Program-made: the position numbers and the translations under genes
NCBI GenBank assembly: GCA_963931865.1
Contig: OZ007510.1
Coordinates: 11,867,981 to 11,931,980, forward strand
DNA from: Axinella damicornis
Lineage: Eukaryota; Porifera; Demospongiae; Axinellida; Axinellidae
Direction of reading: 5' to 3'
DNA: 64,000 bases
Notes under the pieces: generated by a model
Databases searched by the model: none
What the model was told of the DNA's origin: nothing
Seen by the model: the letters and a program-made list of their open reading frames with translations, nothing else
In this document: in pieces, positions 22,579 through 33,400 of the stretch
Numbering within the stretch: the first letter of the stretch is position 1
How the letters are laid out: the number at the start of each line of letters is the position of its first letter

Positions 22579-23366
22579 CTGGGGGCTGGATGGGCGCATG
22601 AGGGAGGCCTGGTGCATGAGGTGACGTGTAATGCACAGGGTTACCAAATGCATTTTAACTACTGGGAACCACATGTTTGGCGCTGTAAGAACGCCTAGCC
22701 CTGTCAAAACAACTTACATTCTTTGTTGTAACAAAGCCATCCAAGTATCAAAGGGCCAAGCACGGCCGGAGGCCGGATCACAATTGCTGTGCAAATTCAA
22801 ATTCATTCATCACATGGACGGCAAAGGCATGCCAAACTATACTCAATTACACACTAAACTAACAACAACTGTGCATGAACTCAGCAATTCTGGGTTCTCC
22901 CAATAGCTAGGTGTCAATAAGTTGTAGTCCCTGCCAGTCCCCTGCTGGCGTGGGAGGAACATCTGGTTGAAAGTGTGCACTGACTAGTTGCCCCGGCCCC
23001 TCTCTGCATCTTCGCCAAAAGGCCCAAGCTCTAAGACCTGCTGATCAATTTGTTCCAACTCAATCTCATAGTCTCTCACTAAATCATTCCGCCCAGAATA
23101 CTCGAGCGCTTGTGACACCTCTACACTCTTGCAGTTCTGTGGGTTCTCTGCCAGACTTGTCTGAAGTCTCTGAAGTCAATATCAACTTGAACGACTCCTG
23201 TCTGGTTTGGAGACAAGGGCTCCTTCACAGGGGATTGGACCCGAGAAGGACTCACTGGCACACAAGACACATCCTTTCCACTCATGCTTTCATCTGCGGT
23301 GCTCATCCTGGTCTTGGGGGACTGAAATGTTCCGCTGCTTACACATCATGGAGTGTGTGGTGCATA
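22579..23366. other. Spacer between the two LINE-fragment repeats
   Basis: No gene recognised. Short open frames exist on both strands but lack family motifs or splice-compatible neighbours. Confidence 0.5.
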
Positions 23367-24002
23367 GCTGGTCAATGTGGTCGTTCCAAGTTAGTTTTGA
23401 TGTCATTAAAACTCCTAAGTATCGGTAACTTTCAACCTGTTCCAGTACACTGTTACATAATCGCAGCCCTGCAGGTGGGAGGTGGGGTTGTTTCCTTTTT
23501 GATGCGATAATGTATTTACACTTTGAGGGGTTCAGCGTTAGGCGACAGTTTCTTATGCATTCATCGATACCATCAATGTCTCTCTGCAGATCGGCTTAGA
23601 AATTCATTATTATATACCCTTTGCTAAATGCGATCTGACTGTAGCCCACGCTTAAAGTGCAAGTTCGTAGGACGTTGCTACTCAGAGTTGTGTACAGGAG
23701 CTGTATACACAATCTGTGTGATAATCAGGTTGCTTATGCTAATACCTTTTACCCCAATAACAAGTTACAAGAATAACCAAAAACGTCATCTTGTGAATAT
23801 AATTGCACCCAGATTGTGCCAACCATGCATGCAATATGAATGTTATTGCACTCTGGTAGGATATATGTTTATGCGTAGTGCTGCAAGCAGAAGATCCAAA
23901 AAGGGACTATTGGTGTGCAACTTTCAGAATTGCATGGAACTCAAGCAACCCAACCTAGCTGGGTTAACCGAATTTCTCTGTGCAGTGTGAACAGAAATGG
24001 CA
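23367..24002 (-). pseudogene. LINE reverse-transcriptase fragment, repeat copy S2
   Basis: Second direct copy of the 21917-22547 block with few differences, encoding the same RYLGVLMTSKLTWND segment on the minus strand. Here the right edge is AT-rich instead of poly(G). Confidence 0.75.
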
Positions 24003-25220
24003 AAAAATATATATCCTTCTTATAAACTACATGGCAGTAGTACATGCTCATGTTAGGCTGTAGCCTCGTCCCCAGACACCGGAGCTGGATGGTAGATTTT
24101 CATCACCTGAAACTATGCCTGCATGCATGTTGTTTACTGCTAGCTTTGCAGGATCGGCTATAGACAGTTATATAGTGATCATTTCAGTGGGCTCATGTTA
24201 GGCCTGTGTCAGATCCACCTATGAATTCCAGGAATTGAATTTTTAGGGTTGTAATGGAATTCAAAGGTGAAAATTAATCTTAGTTGCTTTAGTGACACTT
24301 GAATAGGGGCCTTAGCTTTAAATTTCTGTTGTAGTTGTCGTCATGGTTAACTGGAGAAACAGTAATTACCCCGCACGCGCATGCGCGAAGTGGGGTTTAA
24401 AGCAATCAGTTTTGTCCGTCTGTCAGTCAGTCGGTCAGTCTGTTGTCTGTCTGTAAATTTTTTTGGGGGAAATCTTGCCACATAGACCCTCATAAACCAT
24501 CGAAAGAGAAGTCAAACAATAGCACTGAAAAACTGCTCAATGTGTACAGTGCAACAGAGCAAGAGCAAAACCTTCGATTTTGACTGTAGTGCTTGACACA
24601 AACACCAAATGAATTTGCAAAGTACATAACAGGAAAGACTCATCACTTGTTATGCTTCCCCTAAATTAATTAAGTGTCACGTGACACCTCAACAATATGG
24701 CTGCCAGCACTACATTCAGAAAAAGTGTTTAGAATGGCATAAGCCTGCTACTTTACAATTGAAGATAAGAGTCCAGATGCTATATGAAAGTTGCCTTCTC
24801 ATGGAAGTTTATTTGGAGGGTAGTCAACCCCAAGCACTGTCAGGAAAAATCTATAAAAAGCTGTTCTTTTAGGAGCAAAGTGTTTAGTGGGGTTTATAGC
24901 AATCAGTTTTGTCCGTCTGTCAGTCAGTCGGTCAGTTGATTGCTATCAACACGTAGCCATTCCCGTCGTAAATGAATCCTGCATGGTCATGCACTGATGC
25001 CATAATTATATAACATAATGTAGAGACTGATTATCTATTAGCCCTGTTCCCAGCCCCCCCAGCTACATGTATTCGTCGCTTGTATGCACGCGTTCGTGCA
25101 ACGGCGCGGGCCTCAGTGGGAAGGAGGCTAATTTTGGACTGCTGTACACACTATATCATGTTTCCTACTTTCACTCCAAAATTGTTCCAATGGAGATCCA
25201 ATGCATGATCTGTAATATCG
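24003..25220. other. Intergenic, with CAGTCAGTCGGTCAG repeats
   Basis: Two copies of a segment with AGCAATCAGTTTTGTCCGTC plus CAGTCAGTCGGTCAGT occur at about 24397-24445 and 24897-24942, apparently the ends of a dispersed repeat. No coding region is supported. Confidence 0.6.
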
Positions 25221-25334
25221 TACAACATAATATGTGTATGGTATGACGATAACCATCCGAAGTTTAATGGTATATATGATCATAACCAAAGAGATTGTAC
25301 AATTGATCAGGAAAGCTCATCGCAGTGGTAACAC

Positions 25335-27232
25335 TTGAAGTTTAGGCATGTCAGAAATAGAGTTGTGGCAGAGCTCAGGTTTGCAAAGAGGAGATATCTC
25401 ACTAATCTACACCAACGGGAATTTTGGAAGGTAGTGAAATTTCTAACTCCGAAAGAGAACTCCATTCCGACTCTGTCTAGTGAAAACACCATTGCAACCA
25501 CCAATCAAGAAAAGGCTTGCCTTCTGAATGTCACATTTACAAACTGCTTCAATCACTCACTTCTTGAATCAAATGTGGCTGATCTTCCTGAAGCTGTTCC
25601 TCATGAATGTCTTGACAACTTTATGTGCACTGAAGATGAAGTCTATGAGCTCTTATGCTCCCTAGATCCAACTAAAGCTAATGGTCATGATGACATATCC
25701 ACTCAAATGCTTAAGGAGACTGCTCTGAGCATTACCCCTGCAGTGACTCAACTATTTAATATCTCCATTCGACTTGGAGAGCTACCTGACGAGTGGAAAA
25801 TTGCTCGTGTTACACCAATTCCCAAGTCACGTGACCATTCTGTTCCTGGTAACTATCGCCAAATATCATTACTCTCAGTGCTGAGCAAACTCCTTGAAAT
25901 GCACATTCGGAACCTCCTAATTGATCATCTTAAGGACCATTACCCTCTCTCTGCTCACCAGTGGGGATTCACTCAGGGCAAGTCCACAACGGGGGCTCTG
26001 TTAGATGTGACTGATCAATGGCACAGACAACTCAACTTGGGACTAGATATCTGCTGTGTATTCTTTGATTACAGCAAGGCCTTTGACTCAGTTCCCCATA
26101 GACCCTTACTGCAAAAGCTGAAAAACTGCAATGTTCAACCACTTATTCTCAGATGGATCACGCACTATACCTTTGTAAGAGAAGTCAGTATGTGTGTGTG
26201 AATGGTTCATCTTCAGGTGTTTTGCCTGTGACTTCTGGAGTCCCACAAGGGTCAGTCCTTGGGCCATTTCTGTTCATTTTCTACATTGACGACATTACAA
26301 TGGTTTCATTGTCAGACAGCACCACGTCTATTTATGCTGCTTTATCGCCCTATCCACTCAGCAACTGATTACCATCTGTTACAAATAGATATTGACAACA
26401 TATGTGTATGGTCTGACGATAGCCATCTGAAGTTTAATGGTAGAAAGTGCAAATATATGATCATCACCAGGAGAAAGCAGCCCTCCCTCCCTGTTACACC
26501 TCTGAAGATTAAGCAAACATGTTTGGAGAGGGTGCACTCCTACAGATACCTTGGAGTATGGCTCACTCCGTCCTTAAACTGGTCTATGCAAGTCAGTGAA
26601 GTATGTAAAAAAAGCAAGGCAACAAGTGGGTATTCTATACCTATCCATCTGCAAATTCTTCATCACTCTTGCAACTGTATCTGGCCTACATCCGACCACA
26701 TCTGGAATACGCTGTACCTGTATGGGACCCCCATCAACGGGGACTTATCAGCTCCCTGGAGAGAGTGCAGAAGTTCGCACTTAAGGTGTGCACTAAAAGC
26801 TGGAGTTCTGGATATGAGTCTTTGCTTCAGTCATGCAACCTGCCTACTCTTGCCTGCAGAAGACGCTATCTGAAACTGTGCCTCCTTTATAAAGTTATAA
26901 ATGGACAGCTTACCTTCCCGGTTGTGCCGCGGAGCCAGGCCAGACTCCTCAGAAACACCAGTACACTAGCCCTTGAAAGACCAGTAACACGCTCAAATGC
27001 CTCATTTTTTCCGGATACAATTGCCCTATGGAACAGCTTACCCCCATCTGTACAAAACTGTCAGTCATTGGATTCTTTTAAACAGACTGTATTATGTCAC
27101 ACATTAAATACCTCAACTATACCTATTACTTAGATCATAGATAATTGGACTTCTGTCTGGGTGCATTATCATGTTAGCAATTGCTATTCATGTACCCTTG
27201 CATTGTTGCAAAATTGTTATAGAAAAAAAAAA
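25335..27232 (+). pseudogene. LINE (CR1/L2-type) reverse transcriptase, 5'-truncated and frameshifted
   Basis: Reverse transcriptase of a non-LTR retrotransposon. Blocks in order: a linker RNRVVAELRFAKRRYL, then [81 protein letters not shown] and SYRYLGVWLTPSLNWS, and a C-terminal block with RPHLEYAVPVWDPH ending at 27133. Frames change near 26160, 26340 and 26600. The usual PISLLS is QISLLS and the active-site block is YIDDI. There is no endonuclease domain, so the copy is 5'-truncated. The 3' end is TTGTTATAG followed by an A run (27222-27232). Confidence 0.9.
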
Positions 27233-27350
27233 TCGTACTTAAGCAGCTAGCTACATATCTTGCAGCAGTATGACACAATGCAGCTTATACTATTAACAGA
27301 GCGACACTTTAATACATGACACCAATGCAAGTTGTTTGTGCGGCCTATAG

Positions 27351-28040
27351 CTAGAGCACAGCGCAAAAAGCAAATAAGAGAAAACCCAACGACGCTTGAA
27401 AGGTGATTCGTACTGATTTTTGACCACCAGCGTAACTGAGGATATCAGTGGTTGTAGTCTCGTTAATGGCACCCCTTCCAATGCAGCAGGATGGTTCTCC
27501 ACAGCATTCTGGAATGCATTCGCCCTTCGTTAGGGTGCACGCCGTGTTAATCTGTTGGCAGCAATCCATCGGGCAGTTTGCTACCGTTTCTCCTTCGGAG
27601 CATACGCCATCGCCGCAAAACTCCATCTCTGCAATACCTCGCTTCCCGCGACTGTAGGCCCTCCCACAACACCTCTCAAAGCAGTTCACCCAGCACCAAC
27701 ACCCAATAGGCCAGTTCCAGTACCAGCAACGCGAGTCACAATGATCCTGTTCGGGGCAACCTTGACAGCTGAAACTTCCCAATCGCCAAGAACCCGACCA
27801 TGAGCTTGATCCGCAACTTCCGCAGTAGCTGTTAGAGCTGCCGCCGTGATAAGTGTTTCTGTCGCATGACTGATCTAAGTCAAAGCAGTTGTTACAGCAC
27901 GCGTAACGATGAACTTGAGTTCCGAAGAAGGTGCTGGAACCTCCTTGGTATTTAGTGCAGACAGATGCAGAAGCTAAATGGGCTTGGAACAATGTCAGCA
28001 CCAAGAATGCGGTAATGCCGTCCTTCGCCTTCGGAAACAT
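27351..28040 (-). CDS. Cysteine-rich secreted or GPI-anchored protein, 229 aa
   Basis: A single uninterrupted reading frame from ATG at 28040 to a stop at 27351. A signal peptide (MFPKAKDGITAFLVLTLFQA and on, to about residue 25) is followed by a cysteine-dense body with CCNNCFDLDQSC, a Trp/Cys-rich stretch (about residues 95-120), a KRGIA basic site (about 133) and the block CGDGVCSEGETVANCPMDCC (about 142-161), a motif found in many secreted proteins. The C-terminus is a short hydrophobic tail (GFLLFAFCAVL) with small residues before it, which could be a GPI signal rather than a membrane anchor. One N-x-T site (NETT) precedes the tail. ATTAAA at about 27308-27313 (minus) may be its poly(A) signal. 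I cannot name it. Confidence 0.75.
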   Translation of the reverse strand: MFPKAKDGITAFLVLTLFQAHLASASVCTKYQGGSSTFFGTQVHRYACCNNCFDLDQSCDRNTYHGGSSNSYCGSCGSSSWSGSWRLGSFSCQGCPEQDHCDSRCWYWNWPIGCWCWVNCFERCCGRAYSRGKRGIAEMEFCGDGVCSEGETVANCPMDCCQQINTACTLTKGECIPECCGEPSCCIGRGAINETTTTDILSYAGGQKSVRITFQASLGFLLFAFCAVL

Positions 28041-29317
28041 CTTTTTGCGTGGCGTACACTGTATGTATTATAGCAATTTATAGTTAGGACAGGTAGAGAG
28101 GGCACTTTATATGTAGTTGTGTGTACCATTATTCATGAAGCTGCTTGCGTATAGAAAGTATATAGATAACAGATAATTGACTGTGGGGGTGGGACATCAA
28201 ATTGGTATTATCACAAGGGTGTATTCCTAGGAACTTCAAATTCTTGCTTCAGAAATAGCTAGGCAACGAAAAGCTGGGCGATGGCCCGGGAATGATGCAT
28301 TATATTGTACTTGTACAGTAGGAAAATGTGGATAACTGCATGTGGATAAATTTGACTTTCCAGAGGAAGGGCATCATCAACTGGCAGCCCAGGCAGTCCA
28401 AGCTCTAATCCCCAAGTCGAGCAGTCCACTTTTTAGTTCACTGTCTCCAACTGCAGGTAATCCCCACAAATATGCAGAAAGTCTCTGCTGTTAAACTGAT
28501 CGTCTGACGATCAATCATAGTTTATGAACGTGTGTGCATTGGAAGCACAAGAGCCAGAGAACGTCCATGAATATGGTCGGCTTCAGACACCTGCAGCTTC
28601 AAATTAGTTATCACCCAACATAAAAGGACCACTTGAAAGGTCAATCCTTGCTCTATACTGCAAATCACCTGTCTATAGGTGTTAGGTTTCGTGAGGACGA
28701 AGTCAGACATCAAATCTTGTTCGTTTGAGGCATCCATAGCTCCAAGCACAACAGGGTTGTCACCCAGTATATAGGGACCACATTGACAACATTTATGTTT
28801 GCTCTATCAAGTGGCATAATTTCTATGCCCATAGCATGTACGGTTTGTAAGCAACAACTGTACAAACACACCATATGCATCAAAATCCTCAAAACATGGT
28901 TGGATTCAGAGGTCTGTAGCTCCAAACCTGATGGGGCCCCACATGTAGGTATCACAAGAATCCACAGAGAACGGACAATCCTGTGATGCCGGTCCGGTAT
29001 TTCTAGCTGCTCCCGTTCTCCAGATATCTTCACTCAAACATCACCAATAATTAACCCGCTTAGCCCCTATTTCAGAGATTTATAGTGTAAAAAGTCTGGG
29101 GCCTTGGGAGGGGTAGATTTTCTTGAAGGCATCCATTGCCGCTTTGAACTGTGGCTAGCTACCTCCAGCCAACAGCGAATTCACAACGAGAGAACAGACG
29201 AAGCCAACTTGCCGACTTGAAGGTGATCTCTAATGGTTTCCACGTGGGTAGCGTGCGTCACATTACTCCGTTCACGATCTCTTGAAACTCGACGAGGGAA
29301 CCCATCCCAGCACGGAT
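28041..29317. repeat. Intergenic, with a dispersed repeat shared with 37.6 and 45.0 kb
   Basis: The minus strand at about 28930-29040 (GGGAGCAGCTAGAAATACC, GGATTGTCCGTTCTC) and 29090-29195 matches plus-strand sequence at about 45010-45240 and minus-strand sequence near 37640-37745. This is a dispersed repeat; no gene is supported. Short open frames on both strands cover it but are not conserved. Confidence 0.6.
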
Positions 29318-29557
29318 CGTATGGCACGCCGTCCGTAACAAAATTAGATAAACTGGGAAGCTGACATGATTTTTATTTGCCGACGTGTTACGTTTATTTG
29401 CTGACGTCGTGCCTTATTTGCCGACGTAGAAATCTTATTTGCCGACGTTGACGTCTTATTTGCCAGCGTTAAAAATCTTATTTGCTGACGTAGGCTTCTT
29501 ATCTGCGACGTCAGCTTCCCAGTTTACCTATTTTTGTTACGGACGGCGTGCCATACG
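29318..29557. mobile_element. 240-bp MITE with internal TTATTTGCCGACGT repeats
   Basis: Inverted termini of about 48 bp start CGTATGGCACGCCGTCCGTA. Between them the 14-mer TTATTTGCCGACGT and variants recur about seven times at irregular spacing (29375-29510). Confidence 0.8.
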
Positions 29558-29751
29558 CGCGGAGGTACCGGGCCCGGTGAACTTGCTACATAAGAACATT
29601 ATGCCGAGACTACCCCTAGTGATCTGGTTTGGATATGGCAACCGTCACGCCCCCCGTCCACGCCCTACCATGTACCAACGGGTTCGATTCCGTTTACACT
29701 TGGGGCGGGAGCGCGCGCTCCGGGTCGAACCAGCTCGATCAGTGGAGTTTG

Positions 29752-30060
29752 TAGTCTCGTTCCCTATGGCAAACCATAAAAGTGCGCTAAAAAACGAGGG
29801 GCGTGCTGTACGCCTCTGCACGTGCACAAAATCCCAACCGAAGTGGTTTCAGCGCGCGCTAAAACCAAACGAAGTGGTTTTTAGCACGCGCTGAAAACAA
29901 ATCGAAGTGGTTACAGCGCGCGCTAAAACCAACCGAAGTCGGTTTTATCGCGCGCTAAACAAACCGAAGTGTTTTATCACGTGCTAACACAAAACCATTG
30001 GTTCTATCGTGCGCTAACACAAAGCCAAGTGGTCTATCCCAGGGTCTGGGAACGGGACTA
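29752..30060. mobile_element. Foldback element with internal AAACCGAAGTGG repeats
   Basis: Begins TAGTCTCGTTCCC and ends GGAACGGGACTA. The interior (29836-30040) is a ~36-bp tandem repeat of CCGAAGTGGTTTTA plus GCGCGCGCTAAAAC, about six copies with decay. Confidence 0.7.
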
Positions 30061-30235
30061 TGGAGTTTGGTGGTCCAGTACGGAGCGGATCGGGGCTCCT
30101 GCATCTCCCTGTATGCTCAGCAAAGCCGTCTTTCCTTCTTCCTCTGCCCTCCAACATTACGAGATAATTCAAATCAGTTCGAGCTGGATCGATCCAGAGC
30201 GCTTGTGTAAACGGGGCACTAAGTCACTAATATTG

Positions 30236-30272
<37 letters not shown>

Positions 30273-30476
30273 CAAAAGTTATACTCAATTTTGCCCGCAT
30301 ATGTATAGCTAGTGGCCTTATCCACAGTCCAGCACTTCACTAGCAATGTTTGACTGATGAAATTCCCTGTAACTTCATGTAGCTTCCTTGAGCTTGCAAG
30401 TTCCGGATAGAGCGCACCTATTAAAGTTGGGGATTCCCCGCATAAATTTGTGCTGTCACAGTGCATCAATTGAGAG

Positions 30477-33400
30477 ATGGGGGTCGTTTCCCACGCTGTC
30501 TTGCTGTCGGTACTGTTGGTGATCGTCCTGCATCTCCACACGCTGGTTTCTGGTGAGTGCGCAAGCTGACCACGAGGTTACGAGTGTGTGCGGTTTTATC
30601 TTGTGTAGGTAAAAACCCACACGAGGCGATGAATAAATTAACAGCCCAGGGTCCCTTTTTCATGGTTAGGTAGCCATTGGGAGCTTTAACTCAAGTTCCT
30701 TGGGATGGTCTAAGCAATAGAGGTAATAGAGCCGACCTAGGGTCTAAGGGACCAGTGCCAAATTATTGACCTCATACTGACTACTCTCAGAGCCAGACCC
30801 TTCACATGGGGAGGAGGAAGGGACCCTTCACACGGGGAGGAGGAAGGGTCTGGGCACATGTCTACATTCAAGTTGTCCTCACGGAATGCAATTATGTATG
30901 GTACCGTATAGCGGGTTTCTTTCGCGGGTGAAAACTTTCGCGAATTTTGCGTTTCTGTGGCGATTCGCGAAAGTTTTATCCGCGAAAACCAACCTGGATC
31001 ACTGCGACATGCCGAGTACTAGCTGATGACGCCCTGTTCGCTTTTTTTTCCAGCGCGCTGACTCTGCTTTTGGCCCGGCAGCATCACGGCTGTCAAGGTA
31101 CTACAGATCCGGCTATCCAGCACGGCAAGGGGGACGAATCCCATACGCAAGCGGGCAACGCAGATATACATATACGACGACTACACTCCCAAACAGAAGG
31201 CACAGATAGCAAAACGATGGCGTGACAGCTCCGTTCGCTGTGGACTCCACTCTGTAACTCGCTCGCGCTCGCGGCGTGCTTACCGTTCTAATTCTCAGAC
31301 CGCTGAGTCACAATCCAAATCCAATGAGCGTTAGTGGGTGTGGCGAACTGGGTTACGGCAATCCGCGAAAGTTTTCTCCACGAAAATCGAATTTTCAAGC
31401 AATTCGCTAAAGTTTTCACCCGCGAAAGATACCCGCTATACGGTAATTAGTGATCAGCTGCAATACCACGTGTACGATCACAGTCGACCTACTCGTTGCT
31501 CTCCTCGACACTTGTCAGACACTCACGGGTAACGCTGTACAGCACAGCGATTGACCGTGTCTATTCGCTGGTGGCACTGAAACTGAAAGCCTGGAGAAAA
31601 ATCTATTCCCTGACGTCATTCGCAATCATTCAACGCTTCTGATTCGTTAGGTCAACATTCCGACCTGGGTATAACTCGAATGTAAGATGGGTGCCCAGAC
31701 CCTTCCTCCTCTCTGTGCAATGGGTCTGGTTCCAAGATTAATTTTATCTTCGATGGAGTAAGTGTGAGGTTTACGGACAGTGAGAGGATATTCCTTCGCA
31801 CAGTTGCTGAGAAGCACACTATTCTATACCTGTGTAGAGTAAGGGCAGGGATGTCTGGATGTTCCGTAAACTTCTTCCTACAAGCAACTGTGCGAAGAAG
31901 GGTGTCCAGAACCCCCCCCACTCTCGTCCGGACACCCCCGCACTTACTCTAGTCTGGTGAAGCCAGACCCTCACAGGACAAGGAGGTGCTAGCAGGAGCG
32001 CATAATGATGTAAGAGCTGAAGGAAGGGAAGGAGTGCAAATGACTATGCAATGATTAAATTTCCTATTTTTCTGGTGCTAGGGACCACTACACAATGAAC
32101 TCTTAATTGACACTAGTCAGCCGTTCCTTCCCATTTTGCGCTCCTGGTGTGTTCCATCACCCAAGTTAGTAGTAGCCTCGTTCCTATAGGCGCCTGGAAC
32201 GGGGCTATCAAGTTAACCTCTTTCCCAAGCCTATCCCATATTTGTCTTCAGCACAGTCAGTACTACATGGAAGCAGAAGAGTGGTGAAAACAATGCCTGA
32301 GCAATCATCATGTGAATGATGTTGTGTGGACATGTGGTGGGGTCCATTTGGCTAGGTTCAAGCACTCCACCGATTGTCCAAACTCCAGATGCATAGCACT
32401 ACTTCACTCAACCAGAGTTAAACTTACTCCCAAGTACGTAGTGCATACATATTGCAGTAGGGACATGCACACACACACACCTGTACGTCTGCTTTGTGTC
32501 TACTAGTCGCCAGCCACATGACGGCTGCTCCCAGGTTTTCCCGCTCTTCCTATGCCGTGTATTGTTGTCTATGTGAACTGAAGAGTAAAAAACGGGGTAG
32601 GCCTGCATGGAAATGAGGAAATTAGGCACCAGAACGACATAGAGTAGTGCTCTGTGAACAACAGTTAGTACAGTGGCAGACTAGTGTTGTAGCTTGTCAC
32701 TTCCTAGATCTCTGCCAATGTGACAAGAGTCACTGCCATGATAAGAATGCACAACTATAGGAAATGCAAATGCTGTGAGTGCATGAACAGATTCCTACAA
32801 ACCGCAAAACCTTGTGACCACTGGAAACTGATACCCACTGCAGCTATTAGTGTTGTTGACTAGGTTGAGCAATGAATAGTACATTTCTACCACCTTTTGC
32901 CCACAATGGTTTCTCAAAAGTTTTCAGGGAAGGGCCTAAGCACTAGCCTCGTTCCCAGTCCCATGCCCAGCTTTTCGTCGCTTGCAGTACGGTAAAGCGG
33001 GGAGTGCAAGCGACGAAAAGCTGGGCGTGGGACTGGGTACGAGGCTACCTAAGCACCCGAACTACCCCTCTACTCTGACTAGTAAGCTCAAGCCTGTCTA
33101 CACCACAGGTGAAGTGTGTCAAGACCTCCATGCGTATCTGCTCCTGAACACAACAGAGGGGGCAAAGCTCACTCGTCAGTCGTCCCGTTCAGAAGACCCA
33201 CAAACGATTGTCTTTGTAGGAGAGCACATTCCACCGGAATGCGGCAGCAAATTTCAACGATGTAATGTCACAGTTACTAAACGGAATCAGAGAACAGTGG
33301 CACTGATATCCCTAATACGAGGTGTGGGTCTCACCCTGTACAATCACACCAGCAGTGGCCCACAGTACCTCAACCACCATGTACTGGATATCCCCGAACG

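Noticed and set aside
29645..29894. Frames at 29.4-29.9 kb, including GGTTCGATTCC resembling a tRNA B box
   Set aside because: I could not build an acceptor or anticodon stem around the B-box-like sequence, and the reading frame crosses two repeats.
30947..31225. A 92-residue frame inside the 540-bp MITE
   Set aside because: It lies wholly in a non-autonomous element with no transposase motifs.
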